DNA from: Rutidosis leptorrhynchoides
Lineage: Eukaryota; Streptophyta; Magnoliopsida; Asterales; Asteraceae
NCBI RefSeq assembly: GCF_046630445.1
Contig: NC_092341.1
Span: 30,394,001 to 30,458,000, forward strand
DNA length: 64,000 nucleotides
Direction of reading: 5' to 3'
Below are positions 22,632 to 33,479 of this stretch, piece after piece. Numbering within the stretch: position 1 is the stretch's first letter; every line of letters starts with the position of its first letter. A program made the position numbers and the translations under genes. A model generated the notes under the pieces. It had not been told where the DNA came from, did not search any database, and worked only from the letters and a program-made list of their open reading frames with translations.

Positions 22632-25600
22632 CTCCCCCTCAAGTTGAATAGTGGGATTTCCAATATTCAACTTGCCAAGTACTTCACTGAAGAGTCTCCC
22701 ATTGACAGATTTGGTGAGGATGTCAGCTAGCTGATCTTCTGTTCTGATTGATGGAAGAGAAATGATTTCGTCATCTAATTTTTGTCTGATAAAATGTCGA
22801 TCAATTTCAACATGCTTAGTTCGATCATGTTGAACAGGGTTCTCTGAAATAGCGATTGCTGCTTCATTGTCACACAGGATTTGAATAGCTTCTTGTGGTG
22901 GGAAACCAATCTCTGTCAGTAGCTTTTTGATCCATAAGGCCTCCACTACCCCTTTTGCTATTCCTCTGAATTCGGATTCTGCACTTGAAAGACTAACAAC
23001 CTTTTGTTTCTTACTTCTCCATGCAACCAAGTTACCCCCGACAATTGTGAAGAATCCGGATGTAGATTTTCTGTCCCCTTTTTCTCCACCCCAACTTGCA
23101 TCTGTATATATTTTAGTCTTCAGGTGCCCATGCCTCTTAAAAACAACTCCATGGTCTGCTGTTTTCTTCAAATATCTGAGAATTCTCATTACAGCCTCTA
23201 TGTGATGGACCTGTGGTTGGTGCATGAATTGACTCACAACTCCAACTGCATGTGCTATATCAGGTCGAGTGTGAGCAAGATATATTAATTTTCCCACTAT
23301 TCTTTGGTATTGCCCTTTATCAGCCAGATCACCTTCTTCTTCCATATATAGTTTCTGATTTGGAATCATTGGTGTATCGGCTGGTTTGCAATCAATCATA
23401 CCCGTTTCTGCAAGAAAATCGAGAACATACTTCTTTTGACAGATAAATATTCCCTGTTGGGATCGTAAAACCTCAATTCCCAAAAAGTATTTAAGTCTGC
23501 CCAAGTCTTTCATTTCGAATTCTTTAAATAAGTTCAATTTTAAGTTTGAAATTTCTTCTTTGTCATTTCCTGTTATTATCATGTCATCAACGTAAATGAT
23601 TAAACATGTAATCAGATTTCCTTTTCGTTTAAAAACGAGAGTATGATCCGAGTTACTTTGTTTAAAATCGTATTTTTTCATAAATAACGTAAATCTCCCA
23701 AACCAAGCCCGTGGGGATTGTTTTAGCCCATATAAAGATTTTTTAAGACGACAAGCTTCCCCATTTTTGAAGTTTCCGGAGAATCCTGGAGGAGCTTCCA
23801 TATAGACTTCTTCTTTTAATTCACCATGTAGAAAGGCATTCTTTACATCAAATTGGTAAAGTGGCCATTCTTTATTTGCAGCAACTGAGAAAAGAACCCT
23901 GATGGTATCAATCTTCGTAACTGGAGAGAAAGTCTCGGAGTAATCTATTCCATATGTTTGAGTATAACCCTTGGCAACTAACCGAGCTTTGTATCTTTCA
24001 ATGGTACCATCTGGTTTGTATTTTATTGTAAACACCCATCGATTCCCTACTGGTTTTTTTCCTTGAGGAATGACACATTTTTCCCATGTATCACTTTTCT
24101 TGAGTGCTTCCATTTCTTCTTCCATCGCCTTCCTCCATTTTTCAGATTTTAACGCTTGTTCAACCGTGTTTGGGATTTTTTCAGAGTATAGGACAGAGTT
24201 GAATTTTTGTGCTTCACTTGATAGGTTTCCTAGTACTATATTGGCAATAGGATACCTTGATCTTTGATTTTCTTTTTCTGGAGAGTAACGTTTAGGTGGG
24301 ACACCTCTATTTATTCGTTGTGGTAAAACATATCTTTAGTGGTTTCAGCGGAAGTGGATTCATTATTGAGTGGTGTATCATTAGTCTGAATATCTTCCTC
24401 ATCGTTTGAGGGAATTCCATTAGGTTCAATGTTTGGTGATTCGGGACTTGGATTGGGTGATTCGGGACTCGGATTGGATGATTCGGGAGTAGAGTTAGGT
24501 GATTCGGGATTAGGATTAGGTGATTTAGGTGATTCGGGACTAGGATTAGGTGATTCAGTTTGGATATTGTGGGGCTTAGGTGTCCATGTTACCCAACTTA
24601 GAGTGTCATTACTCTCTTTCTCCCCCTCACTCGTAGGTTGGGTGTTATAAAAATATTCAGTTTCGATAAAGTCACAGTTCATTGTAGTGAAGACGTGACG
24701 CTTCCTTGGACTATAACATCGATATCCTTTTTGGTTTACTCCATAACCAACCATAACACATTTTTCAGCACAGGGGTCAAGCTTAGTGCGTTCAGTCTTT
24801 GGAATGTGAACAAAAACCGAGCACCCAAAAATACGTGGTTCGATGCTTAGAGAGGTTGGTAGGGTGTGAAATTGAGATAGGGTATCTCTAGGGGTTTTTG
24901 TGCCCAAAACTTTTGTAGGTAATCGGTTAATAAGATAGGTAGCGGAAGCAAGAGCTTCAGGCCAAAAACTTTTTGGAACTTTAGATTCAATTAATAAGGC
25001 TCTTGTCATTTCTAAAAGTAACCGATTTTTCCGTTTTGCTACTCCATTTTGTTCGGGAGTATGGGCACAAGATGTTTGGTGAATAATACCATTACTTTCG
25101 CAAAAAAGTTTCATGGAAGTATTGACAAACTCACATCCATTATCAGATCGTAAAATTTGTATGTTTTTATTAAACTGGGTTTGTATCATTTTATAAAATT
25201 GAGAAAAATTTTCAAACACTTCAGATTTATGAGTCAAAAAATAAATCCATGTCATTCTTGTATGGTCATCAATAAATATCACAAAATACCGAAGGTTTTT
25301 TCCCCCATTAACTGGAGCTGGACCCCACACATCAGAATGAATAAGAGCAAAAGGCATATCTTTCCTAGTATTACTAGGTTTAAAAGTACTGCGGTGGCTC
25401 TTAGCCAAAATACAAGTTTCACAGTTCAAAACAATATTTGATGGAAATAAACTAGGAAATAAAGCATGTAAATATCCGGCTGACGGGTGCCCCAATCTCC
25501 TATGCCATAACCAGGCTTCTCTCGTAGGTGTTCCATGAGCTAGTGACACGGTACCTTGTTGAGAAACCTCGTCCACATAGTACAATCCTCCCTGTTCAGT

Positions 25601-27571
25601 GCCACGTCCAATCAACAGTCCTGTCCGGATATCCTGCAAGATGCAGAACGTCGGATACATGAGGACTTTACAGTTTAATTCTTTTGTAATATGACTTACC
25701 GATAACAGCTTATGAGACAAAGCTGGAATATATAGACAATTAGGTAATTTAATAGTTGGTGAAATCTCAATAGTACCCCCACTTTTAACTTGAATAATTT
25801 CCCCGTTAGCCGTTTGAATTTTATTTTTCCTAGGTTTTGTTTTAAAACTAATATCTTTTTCGTCAAAATTCATCGTGTCGGTTGCTCCACAATCTAAAAT
25901 CCAAGATTTAGACTTCAAACTGTTTGAAATGATATTTGTTTCGGAAAGGTCGGTTGGTATTTTAGTTAAAAACGAGTACTTATTTTGACATGAAATAGGG
26001 TTATTAAATTTTGTTACATCTTTTGGCCTATTTAATAAACTGCCTGACCCACTAACATTTTTAACCGATTTTGGGCTGCCTAGCCCAATACACATTTGAT
26101 CAAATTTATGTGTTGGGTCTTTTTTAACCTTGATCCACCCATCCCTTGTGGGCTTATTATATTTTTTTTTCGGCTCAATTTTAACATCCTTAAGTGGGTA
26201 ACCCATATATCCATTCAATTTATTCGGTGTTAGATGAAAGGGATATCCTTTCCCTTTTTTCCAGTAATCTCCACCCACTTTTTTATTTTCCCAAAAAATC
26301 TCTTTTGATTTTGGATATCCTTTTCCTTTTACCCGGTTCCCTCTTACCCAGTTATCACCACCCACCTTTTTATTATCCCAAAAAATCTCTTTTGATTCTC
26401 TCACAGTTTCATGATCTCTATGTGTTTTCATCGGTTTATCAACTCTATGATTTATTATGCTTTCTATGTTTGAAAACAGAGAGATACACGGTTTTAGTGT
26501 TGTACCTGTGGTGGTTGCTATACCACCGAAGCCTTGATCTGTGGTGGTAGCAGTAGCTTGATCGGCGGTGATGGTGGTGGTTGGCTTGTCCACGGCTGCC
26601 GCCGCCTTTCCAGGTTTAATCCACCACTCCGGATACCCTTTGATCTCAAAACATTGTTCTATGGTGTGTCTCATCTTTCCACACCTTGAGCATTTAAGTT
26701 TTGATTTATCTATTCTTTGCAAGTTACTGTTCCGATTGGCATGGGTTAGATGATGAGGGTGTCTTTTGCCGTCATTTGCAACTAAACCAGTTGCAATATC
26801 TTGACCGGTTGAAGGACCACCCGATGATAACCCCAAGATTTGCCTGTGGGCGGCCTCTTTTCGCACAGCAGCATATGCCTCCTCCGCCGTCGGTAACGGC
26901 GTTAAACGGAGGAGTTCTCTTTTGATGGCATCATGCTTTTTGTCAAGTGCATTTAAAAATTGAAAAAGCTTGTGTTCAGCACGAATTTTGTTGTACCTTG
27001 TGATGTCGGCTGCACATTCCATGGGATTTGGATCTTTGATTTCGAGGTCTCCCCAGATTCCTTGCAACCATATCCAAAGTTCTTCGAGATTCATGTTGCC
27101 TTGCTTGATTTCGGTAGCTTTAACATATAAATCATATATTTGTAGCTTGTCATCACCGCTACTATATGTTGTAATAAGAGCATCCCACAATAGTTTTGCT
27201 GTTGAGAAGGATGTTAGGTTGCTAGCAAGATTTGGTTCAATGTTTTGAATCAACCATGAAAAAACGATTAGATCTTCCTGTTTCCACTGTTCATAAGTTT
27301 CATGGTTGTTTTCAGGTGGGTTATGTGTCAAATGAGCAAGGAGAGCCTTGGATTTGCCTCCAATGGCTACCTTCATCATTCTTGACCATAGAGAATAGTT
27401 GGAACTGTTTAAATTCAGGCTAGTTTTCAGGGTGTCTGAGATTTTGGGCTGTTGGAAACTCATATTGTTTCTCAACAAGCTAGCAAGTTGACTTGTAAGA
27501 TCATTGATTTGGCTTGTGTGGGTGGATTGGACAGATGGTGGGCTGCCGCCTTCATTAGGTATGGAAGTCAT
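22626..27571 (-). pseudogene. gag-pol: Copia gag-pol region (nearly whole, about one break)
   Basis: Starts with a gag of the copia type (NSSNYSLWSRMMKVAIGG near residue 55, zinc knuckle CSRCGKMRHTIEQC near 290). Protease-like motif WILDCGATDTM follows, then integrase with its GH-zinc region (LGHPSAGYLHALF), HSDVWGPAP, SDNGCEF and PEQNGVAKRKNRLL. A Pro/Ser/Asn-rich linker built of repeats like PNPSPES precedes the reverse transcriptase (TIERYKARLVAKGYTQ, NAFLHGELKEEVYM, IIYVDDMIITG) and RNase H (KIYTDASWGG, VSLSSAESEFRG, LADILTKSV). Broken by about one break; the parts otherwise read long and clean. Confidence 0.9.
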
Positions 27572-27646
27572 TTAAATTTTGGTAGATGATTGAGCTTTTA
27601 AGAGTGTATGCTATGATCCCAGATCAGCAACACCGCTCTGATACCA

Positions 27647-27981
27647 TGTTATGAATTACAAACTGATCTTGTATTGAATTGAAAATATTTGATACAATTG
27701 AATTGGTTTTTTTACATGCTGCTATGAGTGTTTTTAAACACCTAAACTACAACAGCTATTTCTACTTTAAGTAGGCTCCATAACACTTTTTGGAACCACT
27801 TTAGTATAAAAGGAAAAGATGCTGTTTTGTGGTCAGATTTGTATCCGTTGGTCCAGCTGTAGATGTTCCTTGTGAATTACTAATTTGGGAGATGATGAAG
27901 TTTGCAGCTTCTGATCTTAAAGTCAAATTACCTAAAAAAAGGTAATTTGACCTTGTTGACTTTTGATGCTACATTCTAACA
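27647..27981 (-). repeat. 5' LTR of copia element in gene A
   Basis: 335-bp direct repeat of 22298-22631, followed by GTAAC. The tRNA-Met primer site lies directly to its left. Confidence 0.95.
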
Positions 27982-28987
27982 GTAACTTTGGAGCATTAAC
28001 TTGTATGTCAGTCTGCCTTGTTTCAGGAATACAACGAAATATGAGGGTCAGTCTTTTCAACGAGAAGCTTGTAAACTCCAACCTTTCAAGAGGCCAATCC
28101 AGTACTGTAAGGCCCAAAATCTCGAGAAGATTTAATTTCAATTTGATCATGTCAAGAAACACAACGTCTATGATGACACCATGTAGTGATAATTCAGTCA
28201 CGCTTGTTAGTGAAGCCATGTTGAATCTTATAGGTTTATAATAAACTATGTTAAACAGTGAATAGTAAGAAAACAAACGAAGATTAGGAACATCATCAAT
28301 TATTAAAATATCATCATGATCTGTTGAGTTTATTTTGAGTTCTTTAATATAACGAAGATTCCTAACGTTGTAAGTCTTCAAACCAAGGCAACGTGAAAGG
28401 CTTATTTTCTCAAGTAAGGTACAAGTAGAGATTAAGGTATCAAGTACCTCTTCACTTATCTTCACATCTTCCAACTCGAGTATTCTAAGAGATACACGGT
28501 GGATCACATGATTGCTACTCGTTGTAACAAATGACGAGAAAGAACAATAATAAAGTCTTAGTAACATAGTAGGTAGGTTTTCAACCGAGAATATGTCATC
28601 GAGAAGTATATAGTTACCATCACAGAATTCGAGGGAAAGCTCCTTGAGGCAACTTTGGGCAGCTACGGTTCTAATCCATTTATAAGCAAGAGAAGCGTAC
28701 TTGGAGTCAAGTTTCAGATAAAAACTTACGATCGGTATGTTGTCTTGAGCGTACCTAAAAACTGTGAGATCCATTAAATTCACGTAGTCTCTTTCTTTTT
28801 CTTCATTAGGAAACCTTGAGATTTTATTATGAAACCTGAGATGAGGGATGGTAGACCAAGCGTGTGACCAAGTCTTGGACAACACACACGTACGAACCGC
28901 TTCTTTTACGGGCAACAACGATTGTATAAGGTGAATCAACTCCACCGGGACATTTTCGGATTGTGATCTTCTTTGCAGTTTCTCCAT

Positions 28988-30205
28988 ACGGGAAAAATGA
29001 AAGAAATTTTTTTTTAGGGTTGCTAAACCCTGATTCTCTCTGTTTTAAGTATCCGATCTTTTGGAGTGATTATTGCTAATGACGCGATCAAAGTAAACTT
29101 TTTTGAAACTAATAACTGATATGTGGGCCATTGACCCACTTATGTTAAGATAGGATAAACCCAGCTTGTGAGTTGCTTTGGCGTTAAATTTTGAAGACTT
29201 ACAAATCGATAATATTAAACCATATCTTTACAACCAAATTAAAAAGCCATTAGATAATGCTAATTTAAAAGCATCCCACATTGCTCAATAAAAGAAACTA
29301 ATAAGAACACAGATAACACAGCGTTTGTGACCCCTATGCCGCCTACATGGCGTGAGGAACGCCCCACAAACGCCCGGAATGGGGCGTTTATGCCGGGGCG
29401 TTTGTCGGCAAAACACGCTGAGGAGAGAGGGCGTGACAATGAGGTGGCAGTCCATGATATGATTGGTTCTAGATATTTTCTCTCTCCAACTTTAATTTAT
29501 TTACACCTTAATTACCAATAAAATTTTACCACATCATCCACAAACGCCCTTACAAAAGCCCCTCATTACAACTCTTTCATTCCCCTGTCATGGCCATGTC
29601 AGCGGCTTGCTCCAAAAAGTACACCATATCCACTCCACCTCATAATCACCATTATGCGTGGTCTAAGAGGACATAGCAAATAAACACAGAGGCCTAAATT
29701 TTTCCGACCCTATTACCGATCAGTGACGATTTTTATTTATTTATGTATGCTTGTTTATAAGTAGTCTTTTTTTTTTCTTTCGAAAAACATAAATTAAACT
29801 AAATTAAATCTAAATGATCTAAATGTGGTATAAACTCACCATTTCTTTGTGAATGAAGTTAGATGACACAGTTATTATTACTATGAATTTCAAAAAGAGT
29901 TTCCTTATCTCGGTAATGGGTCTGTTGATTCGAAATCGTGGGATGAGTATATGTAACAAAGGTGATTGAATGAGGGATGCATCTTCTGAACTGCGGAATC
30001 TACCATTGAAGAAATCTATTTGCTTAACAAAGGCCTTCATATCGCACTTCCTGCTTAAAGAGGATCGGAATAAGTTGAAGTTTGAGGTCAGATCCTATGA
30101 TCTGTTTGTTACCTCAATTGAAGTAATACCTATTACAAAACCCTACAGTGCACAAATACAACCAATTGGAGCACAAATCCCTGACCGAACAATACATATT
30201 ATAAA
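28988..30205. other. Upstream of F-box gene A; unclassified GC-rich island
   Basis: 28988-29300 is the presumed promoter side of gene A; no confident TATA box or splice sites were placed. 29325-29450 is a GC-rich island with repeated GGGGCGTTTG/ACGCCCC words, and related ACGCCC words recur near 29545; this looks like part of a MITE, but I could not fix its ends. 29819-30212 contains only weak overlapping frames on both strands. No gene is supported. Confidence 0.45.
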
Positions 30206-31190
30206 GGGTTAAAGTCATAAATAGGTCATATACTTTCATTTTTGTCCCAATGTAAGTTATATACTCCATAAAATACCAATGTAGGTCATATACTTTTAAA
30301 AGTTGTACTGATGTACACCAACATAACTTAGAAACCGACTAATACTACATTTTCTGACGTGGCATCATACGTGTACCTGTATTGGACCCACTTTGACTAT
30401 TTAAACACTTTTAATTTGTTTTTGTTGCTGACATGTCAAAACCACTTGCCAAAATAACTTCCAAGTCAAACACCTTCTGGTTTTATAATTGTTCTTCAAG
30501 TTCGTCAACATGGTGTTTACTTCCCATGGTCCAACAACTACAAGATTTTAACTTCCGATCATCATACCTGCAAACTACAAATCTACAAATTTACTTAAAC
30601 TACAAAGTTACAAATTTATATTCGATTTTATGGGTTGTCGCCATACACACATACAACGATTTCGATTTTCTGGTACAAATATATGATTACACCTTTGATG
30701 GTTACATATACACATACCCAGATCTATTAGGTAGGACTGATTTCGATTTCGTGTTTAGATAACCACCACCGTCATTTATTTAATCGATTTCTTGTTTAGA
30801 TCTGATTTCGATTTCATGTTTGTGTTTAATTAGATCTTAAATTCGAATTAATAAAATTATGAGATAATTTCGTGTTCGTGTTTAGAACATCAACATATGG
30901 TTACACAGAAGAGTGCTCGGAATTTATTGTTCTTTATTCGTGTTCATAATTTTTGTTATGATGGACAAATCTTAGATGAACAGATCTGTAAAAATATGAA
31001 TATAAAAGATGAACAGATCTTGAAGATGTTTGCCACGTAAGATTTTTAACCGGATCAAACGGTAATAGGTCAAATTTGTGTACATTAGTACAACTATTAA
31101 GAGTATATGGCCTATATTGGTATTTTATGGAGTATATAGCCTACATTGGGACAAAAATGAAAGTATATGGCATATTTATGGCTTTAACCC
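30206..31190. mobile_element. Non-autonomous MULE (Mutator-like), 985 bp
   Basis: The ends are long inverted repeats of about 110 bp (left GGGTTAAAGTCATAAATAGG, right its diverged complement ending GGCTTTAACCC). Both sides carry the 9-bp duplication TATTATAAA (30197-30205 and 31191-31199), the size typical of Mutator-like elements. The inside has no transposase. A plus-strand frame of 109 residues at 30433-30762 has no recognisable domain and is probably chance, although MULEs often carry host fragments. Confidence 0.92.
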
Positions 31191-31199
31191 TATTATAAA

Positions 31200-32639
31200 T
31201 AGTCTTCATAATGTAAGGTTTTCTTCTTCTTTAATTTCTCTCTTTTGAAACTTTTCTCTATATTTTTTGGTGAAAAACCAACTTTATAAAACGAGGCACT
31301 TTAAGCGAAGGATGAAAGAAACTTAAATATGAGATACAAACCGACGAGCCTCACAACTAGAGAGCGAACACCAACAAAACCAACCAAAACTATCTAGAAA
31401 CTCGTCAAGACTAAAACGACCCAAAAAAGGAAACCAACAACAAAACAAACTGAAAGAAAACCATACCCAACCACCTAACCTACTCGCACCAATCCGAGAC
31501 AAAACAAGACAAACCAAACGCTCAAACACTTAATTTATCACTTGCTAAAGAAACCTTTATGCCTTTGGTCCATTGTTTCAGAAGCTTGCCTTCCACTTGT
31601 TCAAAACATATCAACATTCCTGCCCAAGGGAAAAATTCATAAACCATAGGATGGTTGGAAGAAGACATCCTTCGTATCCACTACATTGACGTCATCAAAG
31701 GATGTCGTCATTTTCTCCCCACAACATCATTATCTTGGCCGCCAAAACAAATGAACCACCTTCATAAACAATTTCTCAGCATTATTTCATTTGTGTTCAC
31801 GTTGCAAGTTTAATTTTGTGTTTAAACAGAGAAGACGAAAGGTTAAACGTATAAAATATTAAAACTTCCTAACATGTACATGCTAACACCTATTACAGTT
31901 GGTGTGTGAACGTTTAAAACGTTCAAGTGTAAGGTTGTAGGTTCAAATCTCACCCAATTTTCTATTTTAAAGATACACTGTACAGGCTTACCGCTCACTG
32001 TTAACTTCGTTTCATTTTTTCAAAATTGATGTTTGGCATTAAAACGTACTACTTATAAACTTATAAATCAAACTGATTCAAACTACTAAAGCAGTAAAAC
32101 CATTCCAATATCCAAAATAAAAGTTATAAGAGTGACTCAATAAAGTCAATTTAACAGTCAAACTTCCGTATTCACAATCTTTAAAACCATCCAGAAACAC
32201 TCCCAATAATAGCAGCTAGTAACAATCTGCCATAACAAAAGTTCTAAACCCAAATTGACATAACGTTTCTTGGCGTTCTATAGTCAAACCTTCAAAGTTA
32301 ACATCAGAATTAGCTTCTTTTAATAACTAGGAACTCTTTGTAATATACTTGACATTCCACAACCATGAGACTAGGACACAAAATAAACTGACAACAAACA
32401 GACACCATTTGAGTTAAAAATATTATGATTCTAAACCTGTATCCCGTGACTAGTTGTTTCAATAGTAAGACCAATTAATGACAAGTGATAGCCTGACTCA
32501 ATTCCGAGAATCACATATTGACCATGGATCATTAACCATGGATATCAACCAACTTAAGAAATATCAAATGAAACATTTCCCACGCAATTTATGTAGTCAC
32601 ATAACATTAAATACACCCCTAGTAGCACAAATCGCCTTA
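31200..32639. other. Non-coding host DNA
   Basis: I see no gene. 31340-31530 is a C/A-rich stretch whose minus-strand frame (31323-31529) has no domain. 31940-31950 resembles a Pol III B box but lacks a matching A box at the right spacing. 32460-32636 resembles the downstream flank of the F-box genes (ATATCAAATGAAACAT, CCCCTAGTAG, AATCGCCTTA) and leads into the MITE. Confidence 0.5.
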
Positions 32640-33388
32640 GGGGGCGTTTGGATTTGCGTTTTGAAAATTGATTATGCGTTTTGGATAATCAGAATCAGAT
32701 AATCACGTGTAGTAAAACGTGTTTTACATTAATAGTGTTTGGATTTAATTATGCGGTGTGATAACGCAATAATCAAATAATCAATTGTTTGTAGTGTTTG
32801 ATAAATCTGATTATTAGTAACTTAACATGTAAAATTACCAAAAAGGACGTTATTATAAAATAATGGAATGTTTAAACATAATATTTGATAATTATTATTT
32901 ATGAATTTTTATAAACGTTTTTCAAATAAAAATATCATGGACTATAATATGTTAGCTAAATAACCTATGAGTCTTACTATCAGATATGTTAAATTTAAAC
33001 ATAAATTAAATAAATAAATACGGTAAGTGAAAAAATAATGGCAAGATATATACTGTATGTCTTATGCTGGGCTTAGAAGAAATTATAGTATTACTCACAA
33101 TACTGGTTCAATTGAGGCTACGCTTGTAAAGGAATAATTGCTGGAACCAGTAAATAACAAAAATAAAAGGATACGCTTGTAATTTTGACATTAAGATCAT
33201 TGTTTTGAAAACCGCGTTTCCCTTGCAGTAGCTCCCCACTAGCTGTTTCAAATTCATGATTTCATCCCCTCAAAACGCAAATAAGTGATTATTTAATCTA
33301 TACTCCCAAACACTATAAACCAATTATTCACGTTTTCAAAACGCAATAATCAAAAAAGCGCTTTCAAAACGTGATCCCAAACACCCCC
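32640..33388. mobile_element. Tourist/PIF-Harbinger-type MITE, 749 bp
   Basis: Terminal inverted repeats begin GGGGGCGTTTGG on the left and end CCAAACACCCCC on the right, extended by subterminal GCGTTTTGAAA / TTTCAAAACG blocks. The 3-bp duplication TTA flanks it (32637-32639 and 33389-33391), typical of PIF/Harbinger. The related flank of gene A (near 21612, CGCCTTAAATATCC) shows the uninterrupted site, which supports the boundaries. No transposase is present, so it is non-autonomous. Confidence 0.88.
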
Positions 33389-33479
33389 TTAATATCCAAA
33401 GGAAATATGAAAAAAGTTACAAAGAAACAAGATAAACTTAGTAAATATGCCAAAGAAATCATATAGTATTAATATCTAA

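Larger units (their letters stand above)
22298..27981 (-). mobile_element. Ty1/copia LTR retrotransposon inside F-box gene A
   Basis: Short LTRs (22298-22631 and 27647-27981) and GTAAC duplications at 22293-22297 and 27982-27986 define a 5.7-kb element on the minus strand. The primer site TGGTATCAGAGC (minus strand, 27635-27646) directly abuts the right LTR, and a G-rich polypurine tract (complement of CTCCCCCTCAAG, 22633-22644) abuts the left. Coding order is gag, protease, integrase, reverse transcriptase, RNase H, hence copia. Small size, short LTRs and the gag style suggest the Ivana/Oryco or Ale groups; not certain. It looks nearly whole, with about one break. LTRs differ at about four positions in 334, suggesting an age of very roughly half a million years. 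Confidence 0.95.
21730..28987 (-). pseudogene. F-box/LRR/FBD gene A, split by a copia insertion
   Basis: The gene is read right to left. The N-terminal part (28987 to 27982) has an F-box at residues about 14-53 (VPVELIHLIQSLLPVKEA, then SKTWSHAWSTIPHLRF) followed by leucine-rich segments (LRILELEDVKISEEVLD, LEKISLSRCLGLKTYNV). The C-terminal part (22297 to 21730) has the FBD-type region (RFPIPSTNVQQLSYY, ICHPKYVTIY, DIEFKNPRNEKWEILTDSC) and ends LELKPNW. Such proteins act as substrate receptors of SCF ubiquitin ligases. A copia element (22298-27981) sits between the parts with GTAAC on both sides. Not counting the insert and one GTAAC copy, the coding length is 1569 bases (522 codons plus stop), in phase, so the insertion is the only lesion visible. 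Any product now would lack the FBD end. Sister copies are B (33.5-36.2 kb) and C (58.5-60.0 kb). Confidence 0.88.

Noticed and set aside
24429-24650. Gly/Leu/Asp-rich plus-strand frame
   Set aside because: Antisense shadow of the PNPSPES-type repeats in the copia polyprotein.
30433-30762. 109-residue frame in the MULE as a captured gene
   Set aside because: No recognisable domain, AT-driven composition, and no splice signals; kept only as a weak remark.
31930-31960. tRNA or SINE at a B-box-like sequence
   Set aside because: GGTTCAAATCT fits a B box but there is no A box at tRNA spacing, no tRNA fold and no A-rich tail nearby.
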